This document shows, piece by piece, positions 18,443 through 27,019 of a stretch of DNA of 64,000 nucleotides. Every line of letters begins with the position of its first letter. Position 1 is the stretch's first letter. Source of the DNA: Streptomyces sp. 2114.4. GTDB taxonomy: Bacteria > Actinomycetota > Actinomycetes > Streptomycetales > Streptomycetaceae. The stretch spans positions 4,588,001-4,652,000 of the forward strand of contig NZ_FYEY01000001.1 in the NCBI RefSeq assembly GCF_900187385.1, read 5' to 3'. The translations under genes were made by a program, and so were the position numbers. The notes below the pieces were generated by a model. That model saw only the letters and a program-made list of their open reading frames with translations. It was not told where the DNA came from and did not search any database.

Positions 18443-18820
18443 TTCGCTCTGTCGGCTGCCACGGCCCGGCCAGTGAAGGGCCTACGAGGTGGCTGTCAGC
18501 AGTTCGCTGGAGGAGGCGGGCCGCCCACTGCGCCACGAAGGACTGATGCTTGGCACGATGCGGTGCGCACATTCCCGCCATAAAGGGCGCATCATTTCCC
18601 ATGAGCCGTACTGGCATCAGAACAGCGATGGCTACCCATCTGCATTCATGCGGCCCGTTCCGTTTATCGGCCACCCAACCACCATGACACGCACGGGAAT
18701 TGGGGTTGAAGGGTGAGGGCCCTGTGATGTTCCAATGGCCCTGCGGAACGGTGGACCTGGCACTCCTCCGCTTGTTTCGTCGACCACTGAGAGTGCCGCA
18801 AAGACGTCCAGGGGGACTGC
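18443..18820. other. Lower-GC intergenic region before the toxin-like gene
   Basis: About 380 bases with visibly lower GC than the flanks (for example around 18570-18690). A 75-codon open frame at 18489-18716 has no recognisable features and I do not call it a gene. It probably holds the promoter of the 18821 gene and remnants of an insertion. Confidence 0.5.
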
Positions 18821-19408
18821 ATGACGTTTGCTCGTCAGGCCATGGGGATTGCTCTTGCCGCGACAGTTCTGATGCCTCTCACCGCCCAGGCTGCGACAGC
18901 GGAGACGGGACCTTCCAAAGCCGTCGTTCTCTCCAACGCCGAGTTCGCTCGCCTGTACGGGACGAAGGCGCTGACGAAGCCGATTGGAGCAGCCGTCAGC
19001 CCACTGCGGGGCCGGGCGGCGACCACGTCCGAATCCGTCACGGCTCACGCGTGGCACACCAATAAATTCAACAGTCGCGACGTTCATGGGCGAGAGATCC
19101 CGACCCGATGGGGGAACAGCAAGCTCGGCTGGAATCACTTCTCCGGCCCTCACAACATCCATAACGAGAAGGTCGTCAAGGCGGCATACAACGAGCACCC
19201 CGAGGCCGGCAAGGGCTACCGTAAGGAGTTCGGGGCCGTGGTACTCAAGGACGGGCACACGGTTGCCAAGATCAGGGTGATTTCCTGGTGGCACTGGCAG
19301 ACCGAGGACGGCCGTTACAAGCTGCCGGGACGCAAGGGCAAGATCGGTACGATCACCGCCTTCTGCCAGGGCGTCAACCGCTGCCCTGACGTCGTGAACA
19401 CCGTCTGA
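18821..19408 (+). CDS. Secreted toxin-like protein with signal peptide
   Basis: 195 residues. The Sec signal peptide (MTFARQAMGIALAATVLMPL, cleaved near AQA) is clear. A variable segment follows, then a compact basic domain from about residue 75: AWHTNKFNSRDVHGREIPTR, LGWNHFSGPHNIHNEKVVKAA, GAVVLKDGHTVAKIRVISWWHW, and a C-terminal GKIGTITAFCQGVNRCPDVV with two Cys. The His-rich core and the TITAF strand recall secreted RNase toxins of the BECR type, but that is inference from pattern only. It is followed after 28 bases by an acidic cytoplasmic protein, the usual toxin-immunity order. Base composition is lower in GC than the neighbours. Confidence 0.6.
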   Translation: MTFARQAMGIALAATVLMPLTAQAATAETGPSKAVVLSNAEFARLYGTKALTKPIGAAVSPLRGRAATTSESVTAHAWHTNKFNSRDVHGREIPTRWGNSKLGWNHFSGPHNIHNEKVVKAAYNEHPEAGKGYRKEFGAVVLKDGHTVAKIRVISWWHWQTEDGRYKLPGRKGKIGTITAFCQGVNRCPDVVNTV

Positions 19409-19436
19409 TTCGCGATCCCAGGGAGAAACGATCACC

Positions 19437-20171
19437 GTGGTTGAGGACGACCCCACCGCCGACCGGCCCCCGCGCGACGTTCTCCTGGAGAGCCTGTTGG
19501 GGAGGCTGCGAGAGTTCGTGGCCTCCCCTCTGACGCCGGGTTCGCAGGTGCTGCGGGGGTTTCTCCCGCCGACAGAAATCGATCGCGGGGCGAGAGTCGT
19601 CCTGTGGGACGGCCAAGACCTCGGCACCTCGTATGCCCTGGAGATCCCGCTGCTCGACGATGACGGCGAGGAAATCCCCCACGATTACTTCATCGCCGCA
19701 CTACGTGCGTGCGTCGCCCGGCGCGAGTCTCTCGGTCCGCCCTTCCCCGACGAGGGGTTCGCGGTGCCGGTACGCGACGCCCGACGTCACTTCCTCCGTA
19801 CCGTCGATGATCCGCCCCTCGCCTTGGCGGACGCTGTGTACCTACCGCTGCTCTCCCTCGGTTCGGCGAACGACCCGGTGCACCTTTCCGAAGACGGGGA
19901 AGAGGAAGCGGGTGAGGGGGAGTGGCGCCTGCTCGGCTTCATGCTCGTCGACGAGCGGTACGCCCGGTACTACGTCAGATGGACGGAAACCGGCGCGGTC
20001 TGGGGGCTCGACTTCTGTATGCGCGACGAGGCGGGGAAGGTCGACTCACGCGGTGGGACCGTCAACATGATCTTCCCGGCACTGGTGTCGTCACACGACC
20101 TCGAACGTTTCCGGCGCCCGGTCTCCGATATCCGCTGTCAGGTCGTATACGACCTCACTGCCTGGTGCTGA
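19437..20171 (+). CDS. Acidic cytoplasmic partner of the secreted protein (possible immunity protein)
   Basis: 244 residues, strongly acidic (LLDDDGEEIPHDYF, SEDGEEEAGEGEW), no signal peptide or TM. A GTG start follows GGGAGAAA. I do not recognise the family; the Trp- and acid-rich core (ARYYVRWTETGAVWGLDFCMRDEAG) is compatible with SUKH- or Imm-like immunity proteins but no diagnostic motif is seen. The close coupling to the secreted basic protein is the main reason for the proposal. It could instead be an unrelated conserved hypothetical. Confidence 0.55.
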   Translation: MVEDDPTADRPPRDVLLESLLGRLREFVASPLTPGSQVLRGFLPPTEIDRGARVVLWDGQDLGTSYALEIPLLDDDGEEIPHDYFIAALRACVARRESLGPPFPDEGFAVPVRDARRHFLRTVDDPPLALADAVYLPLLSLGSANDPVHLSEDGEEEAGEGEWRLLGFMLVDERYARYYVRWTETGAVWGLDFCMRDEAGKVDSRGGTVNMIFPALVSSHDLERFRRPVSDIRCQVVYDLTAWC

Positions 20172-20268
20172 CTCCCGTCGGCGGCTGCCGATGCCGGCGC
20201 TACGGCGACGGCCCCCGTCGCGGGCGAGCGACGGGGGCCGGTCTGTGGGGTGCGGGGGCGCGGCGGCG

Positions 20269-20559
20269 TCAGGCGCCGGGCAGCGCCCCGCTCTTCACGG
20301 CGGTGACGAAGGACGACCAGGCGGACGCCTCGAAGAGGAGGGCGGGGCCTTGGGGGGCCTTGCTGTCACGGACGGGGACGAGGGCGGGGAGGTTGTCGGC
20401 TACCTCGAGGCAGTTGCCGCCGTCCGGGTTGCTGTAGCTGGACTTGCGCCACGTGGCGGCGGTCAGGAGGTCGTCGGAGACTTCGAGGCAGGCGCCACCG
20501 TCTGGGTTGCTGTGGGTGCTCTTGCGCCAGGTGATGTTGCTCAGGTCGATGGATCGCAC
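20269..20559 (-). CDS. DUF397 protein with two DUF397 repeats
   Basis: 96 residues with two copies of the DUF397 signature in tandem: ITWRKSTHSNPDGGACLEVSDDL and TWRKSSYSNPDGGNCLEVADNL, ending in the usual PVRDSK and AWSSFVTAVKSG. Most DUF397 proteins have a single copy, so the N-terminal half looks like an in-frame duplication. GTG start lies within the end of the XRE gene (19-base overlap) with GGAGGAAG upstream, so translation is coupled. DUF397 proteins partner with the adjacent DUF5753 XRE regulators and can act as antagonists or toxin-like factors in Streptomyces. Confidence 0.9.
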   Translation of the reverse strand: MRSIDLSNITWRKSTHSNPDGGACLEVSDDLLTAATWRKSSYSNPDGGNCLEVADNLPALVPVRDSKAPQGPALLFEASAWSSFVTAVKSGALPGA

Positions 20560-21383
20560 GGCACTTCCTCCAACATCCGCATGACGAACTTCCGCGATTC
20601 GACCGGGCTCAACGCCAGGTCACGAACCGCATCGTACGCGTGTTGCAGACGCTCAACCGAGGCGATTTCCTCGATGAGTTCGCCATGATGGGCGTTCTCC
20701 GTGTAAGCCGCCGTGCGACCGTCCGGCAGCCGCAGGAACATCACGTCGGTGCTCACCAAGCCATGCAGCCGTGATCCATGGGGGAGGACCTGAAGCGTGA
20801 TGTTCGGCCGCTCCGCCGCCTTGTTCAGGCTCTCCAGCTGCTTCCGCCACTGCGCAGGGTCCTCCAGCGCTGTCCGTAATACGGCTTCGGACAGGATGGT
20901 GCGAAAGGGCGGTGCATCTTCGCCCACCAGCAACTCGCGGCGTCCTGCGCGTGCTTGAACCTGCCGCGTCAGCTCGTCACCTTTGATTCCGCCCACCACG
21001 AGCAGGGCATGGGCGTACTCATCTGTCTGCATGAGCCCATGAACGGTACTGACTCCGAAGTGCCAGAGGCTCACGGCCTCTGCTTCCAAGGCCATATACC
21101 GCCGATACCGCTCCTTGAACTGCTTCGGGTCCCCCGCCGCCAACTCCCACAACGTCAGCAGCAGATCCTTCGTCCCGTAGTACTGGTCCAGCGCCTGCGC
21201 GACCTCCGGGCTGCCGATCGTCTGGCCGCTCTCCATCTTGCCGAACAGGGACCAATCCCAGCCCAGGGCCTCGCCGAGCTGCCGCAGGCTGACGCCCTTC
21301 TGTGCGCGCAGTAATCGCAGCTCTTCGATGAATCGTTGGCGTGGCTCCTGACTGCGACCGGTGACCGCTCGCCTCGGCGGCAT
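20541..21383 (-). CDS. XRE-family regulator with Scr1/DUF5753 C-terminal domain
   Basis: 280 residues. N-terminal helix-turn-helix: ELRLLRAQKGVSLRQLGEALGWDWSLFGKMESG. The C-terminal DUF5753 domain follows (VSTVHGLMQTDEYAHALL, RAGRRELLVGEDAPPFRTILSEAVLR, NITLQVLPHGS, YTENAHHGELIE). ATG 21383 has GGAGGAGG 6 bases upstream. It forms the classic Streptomyces XRE-DUF397 pair, one of many paralogous pairs per genome, often acting in development or toxin-antitoxin-like control. Confidence 0.92.
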   Translation of the reverse strand: MPPRRAVTGRSQEPRQRFIEELRLLRAQKGVSLRQLGEALGWDWSLFGKMESGQTIGSPEVAQALDQYYGTKDLLLTLWELAAGDPKQFKERYRRYMALEAEAVSLWHFGVSTVHGLMQTDEYAHALLVVGGIKGDELTRQVQARAGRRELLVGEDAPPFRTILSEAVLRTALEDPAQWRKQLESLNKAAERPNITLQVLPHGSRLHGLVSTDVMFLRLPDGRTAAYTENAHHGELIEEIASVERLQHAYDAVRDLALSPVESRKFVMRMLEEVPCDPST

Positions 21384-21553
21384 CGCGACCTCCTCCGTGG
21401 AAGGTGTGGAACTAACGGTGCGTGGTCGCGGAATGCGGCCTGCACGCGGCATTCGCGCCCTTTTTCTGGCCCATTCTCGTAAGGGCCGGAACACACACAG
21501 TAGTTGCGCTCCGGTCCTCCAGGCAGGAAAACGGCAGACGGGAGCGGCAAAGG

Positions 21554-21778
21554 ATGACGGCGGAACGACGGGCGGCGGGCGACAAGAGGGAAGAGGCCGA
21601 AACGGCCTGCGCCGAGCTGGCGGCCGCGCTCAAGCGGAAGGGGATCGTGCTGCCGTCACTCGGCGTGGACACCGTGTCGTACGGCTACACGCAGCCGCGC
21701 CCGCTGATCGAGCTGGGGCGCTGCAACCTGGAGACGACGCACCGGCTCATCGCCGTGCTCGACCGGGCGGCCCGGTGA
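21554..21778 (+). CDS. Small conserved accessory protein
   Basis: 74 residues, MTAERRAAGDKREEAETACA followed by a helix and GIVLPSLGVDTVSYGYTQPRPLIELGRCNLETTHRLIAVL. AAAGG lies just before the ATG. The N-terminal half is charged and helical; the second half looks like a short fold. It diverges from the XRE gene and overlaps the next small gene by 4 bases. Similar small proteins are common next to streptomycete XRE/DUF397 pairs; function unknown. Confidence 0.7.
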   Translation: MTAERRAAGDKREEAETACAELAAALKRKGIVLPSLGVDTVSYGYTQPRPLIELGRCNLETTHRLIAVLDRAAR

Positions 21779-21999
21779 CCGCGCGCGTCCCGTACGTGTC
21801 CCCGGCGTGCCATGTCGGCAGGCACGCGAGGTGCAACAAGGGCAGCCCGGTGCCGGAGGCCGTCGCCGTGCCGGGTGTCCGACGGGAAGCCTGTGCCTGT
21901 AGTTGCCATGCCCCGGGCGGTGCGCGGCCCGGGGGTCACCAGGCGGCCGGGTCCCGGGACGCGACGGCGAAGACCGTGCCGTTCGGGGCGGCCGCGTAG
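21775..21999 (+). CDS. Small Cys/His-rich protein coupled to 21554 gene
   Basis: 74 residues starting at a GTG that overlaps the preceding stop (GTGA). The N-terminal half has a likely zinc-binding pattern: PACHVGRHARC then REACACSCH. The remainder is low complexity. Its last 64 bases lie opposite the end of the kinase gene, tail to tail. Function unknown; the coupled start and Cys/His spacing support it being real. Confidence 0.6.
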   Translation: MTARVPYVSPACHVGRHARCNKGSPVPEAVAVPGVRREACACSCHAPGGARPGGHQAAGSRDATAKTVPFGAAA

Positions 22000-24491
22000 A
22001 TCCGGTCGTGGGGCGCGTCCACCTGCGGGGCGGGCAGCATCTGCAGATAGCCGTTGTGGCGGCGGCCGTCGAGCCGTGGCGGGGTCTGGCCGAGCAGGCC
22101 GCCGTTGCGGGTGTCGATCGCCAGCAGCCGGCCGTCCGCCGCGGTGAAATACAGCCGGTCGCCGCTCACCACCGGCGCCGAGCCCCGGCTGACCGAGGTC
22201 TCGGTGTCCCACTTCCGCTCCCCGACGGCCTGCAGCGCGCCGCCCTCGGCGAGCAGATACACCGACTCGCCGTGCACCACGGCGGCCACCTGGTCGAGCG
22301 GCGTGACCAGCGGGAGGCGCCGGGTGTGCCCGGTGGCCGGTTCGTAGCGGAGGACGGCGGTGGTGCGGTTCGTGAACGTCGGGTCGGTGGCGGTCAGATA
22401 GAGCGCCCCGGACGTTCCGGTACCGGCCGCCGTGAGCGTCCCGGGCAGCCGCCGCGTCCAGTGGACCTTGCCGTCCGCCGGGTCGATGGCGGTGACCTGG
22501 GTGCCGGTCCCGTCGGGAGTGCCCTCGGCAGCGTAGGCGGTGTGCGGGTCGCCGAAGGAGGAGAAGATCGGCAGGTGGTGGCCGGGGAAGCGTTTGTGCC
22601 AGCGTTGGCGGTGGGTCGCGCTGTCCAGCGCGGTGACCGTGCCGTCCGCCGCGGTCAGCAGGATGCGGTTCCCGACGATCCTGGTCTGGCCCTCGTATCC
22701 GGAGACGTCCTTCGTCCAGCGGGTGGCGCCCTTGCCGTCGGCCGACGGGTTGAGGGCGCTCAGCCGCTTGCTGTCGGCGGAGAAGACGTACAGCAGCCCG
22801 CCGGAGAGCACCGGTGGGGTGGGGGAGGCGGCGAACTGCGCGGCGTTCTTGCCCTGGGGGCGACGCTCCGTGCGCTGCCAGGCCGGCCGGCCGGTGTCCG
22901 GATCGAGCCGGGCGGCCTGGAGGCCGGACTGGCCGCAGAAGAGCGCACCGGATCCGGTGGTGCAGAACGGCATTTCGGAGTCGTGGCCCGGGGCGCGCTC
23001 GACGAGCGTGGTCCGCCACGGGTGGAAGGCGGTGCGGTCGGGGTGCGACGGACGGGTCTGCAGGGCGGGGTCCGCCCCCTGCTCGCCCGTTGCCAGTGCG
23101 CGGACGCCCGCGAACGCCCCGGCGCCGGTCACGACCAGGGCGAGTGCCGCCCAGAGGGGCCAGCGCCGGGAAGAAGGGGAATGGGGACGGGTGGGGCGGT
23201 CGGTGGTGGTGGGACGGTGTCCCTCCGAGGCCACGGGGCCGGCATCGGCCGGGCTCTCGATGGGAGCGGGAGCGGGAGCGGGTACGGGAGAGGCCGGTGC
23301 GGGCGCGGGGCCGGGAGCAGGTGCGGGCACGGACACGGGCCGCTCGGCCCCGGGAGGTGCCTGCTTGCGCTGCTCTGGCTGCCGCTGTTCCGGTATCCGG
23401 ACCGCCGGCACAGCGCCGTCCGGCATCGCGTCGTCCGCGCCTGCCGCGTCGTTCGCGCCTGCCCTACCGTCTGCGCCTGCCGCACCGTTCGCGCCTGCCG
23501 CACCGTCCGCCGCCACACCGGCTGTTGCCGCGTCCGCTACCGCCGCGTCCGGCACGAGTCCGCCCGGCAGCAAGCCGTCCGGCACCGATCCCCCGGACAG
23601 CGTGCCCGTCGGCAGCGCGACGCCCAGTGGTGTCCCCGGCGGCGCACCCGGCGGCGCACTCCGCGGCGCATCCGTCCGCAGCAGCTCCATCAATGCGCCC
23701 GGCGTCGGCCGGTCCGCCGGGTCCTTCGCCAGGCAGCTCTCGATCAGCGGCACCAACTCGGCCGGCACCCCCACCAGATCGGCCTCGTCATGCACCACCT
23801 GATACGCGACGAGATACGGGCTTTCCGAGTCGAACGGGCCGCGGCCGGTGGCGGCATGGACCAGTACCGAGCCCAGTGCGAAGACATCCGCCGCCGGTCC
23901 CACCTCGCGCGGCCGCTGGAACTGTTCGGGCGCCATGAACGGCGGCGTACCGATCAACTTGCCCGTCTCGGTGTGCATTTCGCTGTCGGACGGCCGGGAG
24001 ATGCCGAAGTCGATGACTTTCGGCCCGTCGGTGGCCAGCAGCACATTTCCGGGCTTGAGATCGCGGTGCACCACTCCCGCGCGATGGATGTCGCGCAGCG
24101 CCTCGGCGAGCCCCGCGGCCAGCCGCCGCACCTCGTCGACCGCCAGCGGACCATTCCGCTTCACATGATCGGAGAGGGTCGGACCGGGAATGTGGAGGGT
24201 CGCCATCCAGGGGCGCTCGGCGTCCGGATCGGCGTCCACGACGGGTGCCGTGAAGGCCCCGCTGACCCGCCGGGCGGCGGCCACCTCCTGCCGGAACCGC
24301 CCGCGGAACTCGGGGTCCTGGGCGAATTCGGCATGGACGACCTTGACCGCGAGCAGCAGTCCGGACGCCGAGCGCGCAAGGTGGACCACGCCCATGCCGC
24401 CGGAGCCGAGCCGCGCCTCCAGGCGGTACTGGCCGGCGTATTCCGGATGCTCCGCTTCCGGGCCGACCCCGGAACTGCGCAGCGATGGCAT
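21936..24491 (-). CDS. Serine/threonine protein kinase with PQQ-type beta-propeller
   Basis: 851-residue Hanks-type receptor-like kinase. The kinase domain (about residues 25-280) has the Gly loop LGSGGMGVVHLA, catalytic Lys in LAVKVV, HRDLKPGN, DFGISRPS and MAPEQF. A long Pro/Ala-rich linker leads to one TM (WPLWAALALVVTGAGAFAGV) and an external beta-propeller with repeated blades (ALDSATHRQRWHKRFPGH, AIDPADGKVHWTRRLPG, AIDTRNGGLLGQ), the PQQ/quinoprotein-like fold used for ligand sensing. ATG 24491 follows GGGGGTGG; upstream in-frame codons are unlikely. Confidence 0.93.
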   Translation of the reverse strand: MPSLRSSGVGPEAEHPEYAGQYRLEARLGSGGMGVVHLARSASGLLLAVKVVHAEFAQDPEFRGRFRQEVAAARRVSGAFTAPVVDADPDAERPWMATLHIPGPTLSDHVKRNGPLAVDEVRRLAAGLAEALRDIHRAGVVHRDLKPGNVLLATDGPKVIDFGISRPSDSEMHTETGKLIGTPPFMAPEQFQRPREVGPAADVFALGSVLVHAATGRGPFDSESPYLVAYQVVHDEADLVGVPAELVPLIESCLAKDPADRPTPGALMELLRTDAPRSAPPGAPPGTPLGVALPTGTLSGGSVPDGLLPGGLVPDAAVADAATAGVAADGAAGANGAAGADGRAGANDAAGADDAMPDGAVPAVRIPEQRQPEQRKQAPPGAERPVSVPAPAPGPAPAPASPVPAPAPAPIESPADAGPVASEGHRPTTTDRPTRPHSPSSRRWPLWAALALVVTGAGAFAGVRALATGEQGADPALQTRPSHPDRTAFHPWRTTLVERAPGHDSEMPFCTTGSGALFCGQSGLQAARLDPDTGRPAWQRTERRPQGKNAAQFAASPTPPVLSGGLLYVFSADSKRLSALNPSADGKGATRWTKDVSGYEGQTRIVGNRILLTAADGTVTALDSATHRQRWHKRFPGHHLPIFSSFGDPHTAYAAEGTPDGTGTQVTAIDPADGKVHWTRRLPGTLTAAGTGTSGALYLTATDPTFTNRTTAVLRYEPATGHTRRLPLVTPLDQVAAVVHGESVYLLAEGGALQAVGERKWDTETSVSRGSAPVVSGDRLYFTAADGRLLAIDTRNGGLLGQTPPRLDGRRHNGYLQMLPAPQVDAPHDRIYAAAPNGTVFAVASRDPAAW

Positions 24492-24670
24492 GGTTCCACC
24501 CCCGTGTTGTGCCCTTGCCATTCGGTCGCAGACGCGACGCGCGGAGCCTAGTCGATGGCGCGTACGAAAGGAGTGAGGCTTGCTAGCGTGCCGTGGCAGA
24601 ACCGCGCCGCCGCTTGGCGCGGGCATCATCAGGAGCGCCGTCACGCGCTTCGTGAACGGGGGAGAACAGC

Positions 24671-24994
24671 ATGACGACTCAGGACGATCTCGGCTCCGTG
24701 GAACCGGCCGGGGAGCAGATGCTCGCCGCCGCCGAGGCCGGCGGCTCCACCTATCCGGTCGCACCCGGCTACCGCCTCAAGGTCCGCCAGGGGCCCGGCA
24801 CCAACTACCCGGTCGTCCGCCAGCTGGCGGAGGGGGCGCGGGTCCAGATCCGCTGCCAGCGGCACGGGCAGTCGGTCAGCGGCCCGTACGGCACCTCGGA
24901 CATCTGGGACAGCATCGGGGCCGGCCAGTACGTCTCCGACGCCTACGTCCGGACGGGCAGCAGCGGCATGGTCGCGCCGCGCTGCACGAGCTGA
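24671..24994 (+). CDS. SH3b-domain protein
   Basis: 107 residues with a bacterial SH3 domain from about residue 30: YRLKVRQGPGTNYPVVRQLAEGARVQIRCQ and VSDAYVRTGSSG. Such domains usually bind cell wall or metal-linked peptides, but here there is no signal peptide, so either export is by another route or it works inside. GGGGGAGA precedes the ATG. It diverges from the kinase with a 179-base gap and may be functionally linked to it. Confidence 0.8.
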   Translation: MTTQDDLGSVEPAGEQMLAAAEAGGSTYPVAPGYRLKVRQGPGTNYPVVRQLAEGARVQIRCQRHGQSVSGPYGTSDIWDSIGAGQYVSDAYVRTGSSGMVAPRCTS

Positions 24995-25177
24995 GGCGCG
25001 GGACCGGAGCGCCACGCGGCGGCGGGGGCACACAGGCTCGCGGCCGCGCACGTCGCGGCACCACTGCCATACCGCCACCCAGCACACCGCCGCCACTCAG
25101 CACACCGCCGCCACCACCGCACCGCCGCCACCACCACCGCACCGCTGGAACCGGACCCGCCGTAGATAATCACTGCC

Positions 25178-25768
25178 ATGAGCGAGGACCAGACGCCTGC
25201 CGCAAGCTCGGAGCCCGGCGGTCCCGGGAGCGGGAGCAGGGCGCCCGAGCGTGACGGCCCCGAGCGTGGGGCGCCCGAGCGTGGCGTCCCCGAGCCGGCG
25301 GAGATCCGGTTCTTCGGCACCACCTGGGTCCACCACGACGGCGGCTACGGCCTGCGCCGGGCCGGTGTCGCGGTGGGCTCGCTCGCGCTCGCCGCCGCCG
25401 GGGCGGTCGTGCTGCGCTTCGCGTTCCAGGGCCTGGAGATCGCCGCCGTCGGCCCGTTCGTCGGCATTCTCGTCGTCGCGGGCTTCGCCATCTGCAGCGC
25501 CCTGGCCTTCCGCCGTACTTGGGACGGCTTCGTCCGCCGCCGCGCTCCGGCCGCCCGGAGCGCGGCCGACACGTCGTCCCAGGGCCTGATGCTGATCGGC
25601 TTCATCGGCTCGCTGCTCGCCTATTTCTGCCGCAGTCTCGTCGAGGCCCCGGGGGAGAAGCTGCGCCGCGCCGAGTACACCGCGGCCCGTGAGCGGTACG
25701 AACGCCGCCGCGGCGCCCGTACCGGCAATCCGGCCGCCAAGAAGTCCCGGCCCAAGAAGCGCCGCTGA
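25178..25768 (+). CDS. Conserved integral membrane protein
   Basis: 196 residues. Pro/Gly-rich cytoplasmic start with PERG repeats, then three hydrophobic segments: VAVGSLALAAAGAVVLRFAF, AAVGPFVGILVVAGFAICSA and GLMLIGFIGSLLAYF, and a strongly basic tail (KKSRPKKRR). Family unknown to me. There is no ribosome-binding site; GATAAT ends 7 bases before the ATG, so the mRNA may be leaderless, though no matching -35 box is clear. Confidence 0.75.
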   Translation: MSEDQTPAASSEPGGPGSGSRAPERDGPERGAPERGVPEPAEIRFFGTTWVHHDGGYGLRRAGVAVGSLALAAAGAVVLRFAFQGLEIAAVGPFVGILVVAGFAICSALAFRRTWDGFVRRRAPAARSAADTSSQGLMLIGFIGSLLAYFCRSLVEAPGEKLRRAEYTAARERYERRRGARTGNPAAKKSRPKKRR

Positions 25769-25807
25769 AGAAGAACCTGTTCCGGAGGCCTACGCGCTCG
25801 ACCTGAC

Positions 25808-25834
25808 TGTCACACTCCGACCGCCTGCCTCGTC
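25808..25834 (+). promoter_or_regulatory. ECF41-type promoter upstream of the sigma factor gene
   Basis: TGTCACA at 25808-25814 and CGTC at 25831-25834 with exactly 16 bases between. This is the published ECF41 consensus TGTCACA-N16-CGTC, so the sigma gene is probably autoregulated. It lies 48 bases before the ATG. Confidence 0.88.
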
Positions 25835-25882
25835 GTAAGGGGCGGATGCCGAAGGGCCGGAACGGAAGCGGAGGAACGGACG

Positions 25883-27016
25883 ATGACGCAGCCGGGGCGG
25901 GAGCCGGAGCCGGAGACGGGGACGGAGACGGAGACGGGGACGGGGCCGGACGGAGCGAGGGGCGCGCGGGACGCCGACCGGCCGGAGCGGGACGCCGTCC
26001 GGCTCGCGCAGGAAGCTGACCGGCCCGCGCCGAACACCGACCGGCTCGCGCAGTTCGAGGAGCAGCGCGGGCGGCTGTGGGCCATCGCCTACCGGATCAT
26101 GGGGACGGTCACCGATGCCGACGACGCCGTGCAGGAGGCGTGGCTGCGCTGGCAGGCGCTGCCCGACGATCAGCCGGTGGCCAGCCCGCGCGGCTTCCTC
26201 ACCACCGTGGTGAGCCGCATCTGTTACGACCTGCTGGGCTCGGCCCGCGCCCGCCGCGAGACTTATGTCGGGCCCTGGCTGCCGGAGCCGCTGCTCGACG
26301 GCACCGGTGGCCGGCTGCCCCTCGTCGCGGCAGGCGCCGGGAGCCCTGGGAGCCCCGGCGGCCCCGAGGACCGGGTGACGCTCGACGAATCCGTGGGGAT
26401 GGCGCTGCTCACCGTCATGGAGCGGCTGACGCCGGCCGAACGCACCGCCTTCATCCTCCACGACGTCTTCGCGGTCCCCTTCCCGGAGATCGCCGAGGCG
26501 GTCGGCCGCACCCCGGAGTCCGTACGGCAGTTGGCCTCCCGCGCCCGCAAGCGGGTACGGGCCGAGGCGCCGCGCCGCACCGTCGACCGCGCGGAGCACC
26601 GCCGCACCGTCGAGGCCTTCCTGTCCGCCGTCATGGGCGGCGATTTCGATGCGCTGCTGTCCGTCCTCGACCCGGAGATCGTCTGGCGTTCGGACGGCGG
26701 AGGCAAGGTCAGTAGCGCCCGCCGGCCGGTACTGGGCCGCGAGAAGGTGGCCCGCTATGTGCGGGGCCTGGTCACCCGTGGCGCCCAACGGCAGGGACTG
26801 CGGGTCGCGTTGGCGGAGGTCAACGGAGCCACCGGGCTGGTCTTCGTCGACCCGGTGGGCGAGCAGGCCGGGGTGTTCGCCTTCACCGTCCACGCCGGGC
26901 GGATCACGGAGGTGGACGCCGTCATCAACCCCGACAAACTCGGCCACCTCGACCTCGGCCTCCACCTCCCTCTCGACTCCGGCCCTGGCCCTGGCCCCAA
27001 CTCCGACCGGTTCTAG
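25883..27016 (+). CDS. ECF41-family RNA polymerase sigma factor (SigJ-like)
   Basis: 377 residues. After an acidic Pro/Glu/Thr-rich arm, region 2 (QFEEQRGRLWAIAYRIMGTVTDADDAVQEAWLRW) and region 4 (RLTPAERTAFILHDVFAVPFPEIAEAVGRTPESVRQLASRARKR) are clear. The SnoaL-like C-terminal domain carries the ECF41 motifs WRSDGGGKV and NPDKL that tune activity. ATG 25883 follows GGAGGAACGG. ECF41 genes normally sit beside a carboxymuconolactone decarboxylase, oxidoreductase or epimerase gene that they control; here the next gene is an FAD oxidoreductase. Confidence 0.95.
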   Translation: MTQPGREPEPETGTETETGTGPDGARGARDADRPERDAVRLAQEADRPAPNTDRLAQFEEQRGRLWAIAYRIMGTVTDADDAVQEAWLRWQALPDDQPVASPRGFLTTVVSRICYDLLGSARARRETYVGPWLPEPLLDGTGGRLPLVAAGAGSPGSPGGPEDRVTLDESVGMALLTVMERLTPAERTAFILHDVFAVPFPEIAEAVGRTPESVRQLASRARKRVRAEAPRRTVDRAEHRRTVEAFLSAVMGGDFDALLSVLDPEIVWRSDGGGKVSSARRPVLGREKVARYVRGLVTRGAQRQGLRVALAEVNGATGLVFVDPVGEQAGVFAFTVHAGRITEVDAVINPDKLGHLDLGLHLPLDSGPGPGPNSDRF

Positions 27017-27019
27017 GGG

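Noticed and set aside
16345..18462. Minus-strand open frame of 705 codons opposite ilvD
   Set aside because: IlvD motifs on the plus strand are unmistakable; the antisense frame is a codon-bias artefact.
18489..18716. 75-codon open frame before the toxin-like gene
   Set aside because: No recognisable motif, no clear ribosome-binding site and poor codon bias; left as intergenic.
21903..24551. Plus-strand open frame of 882 codons opposite the kinase gene
   Set aside because: Low-complexity shadow; kinase and propeller motifs are on the other strand.
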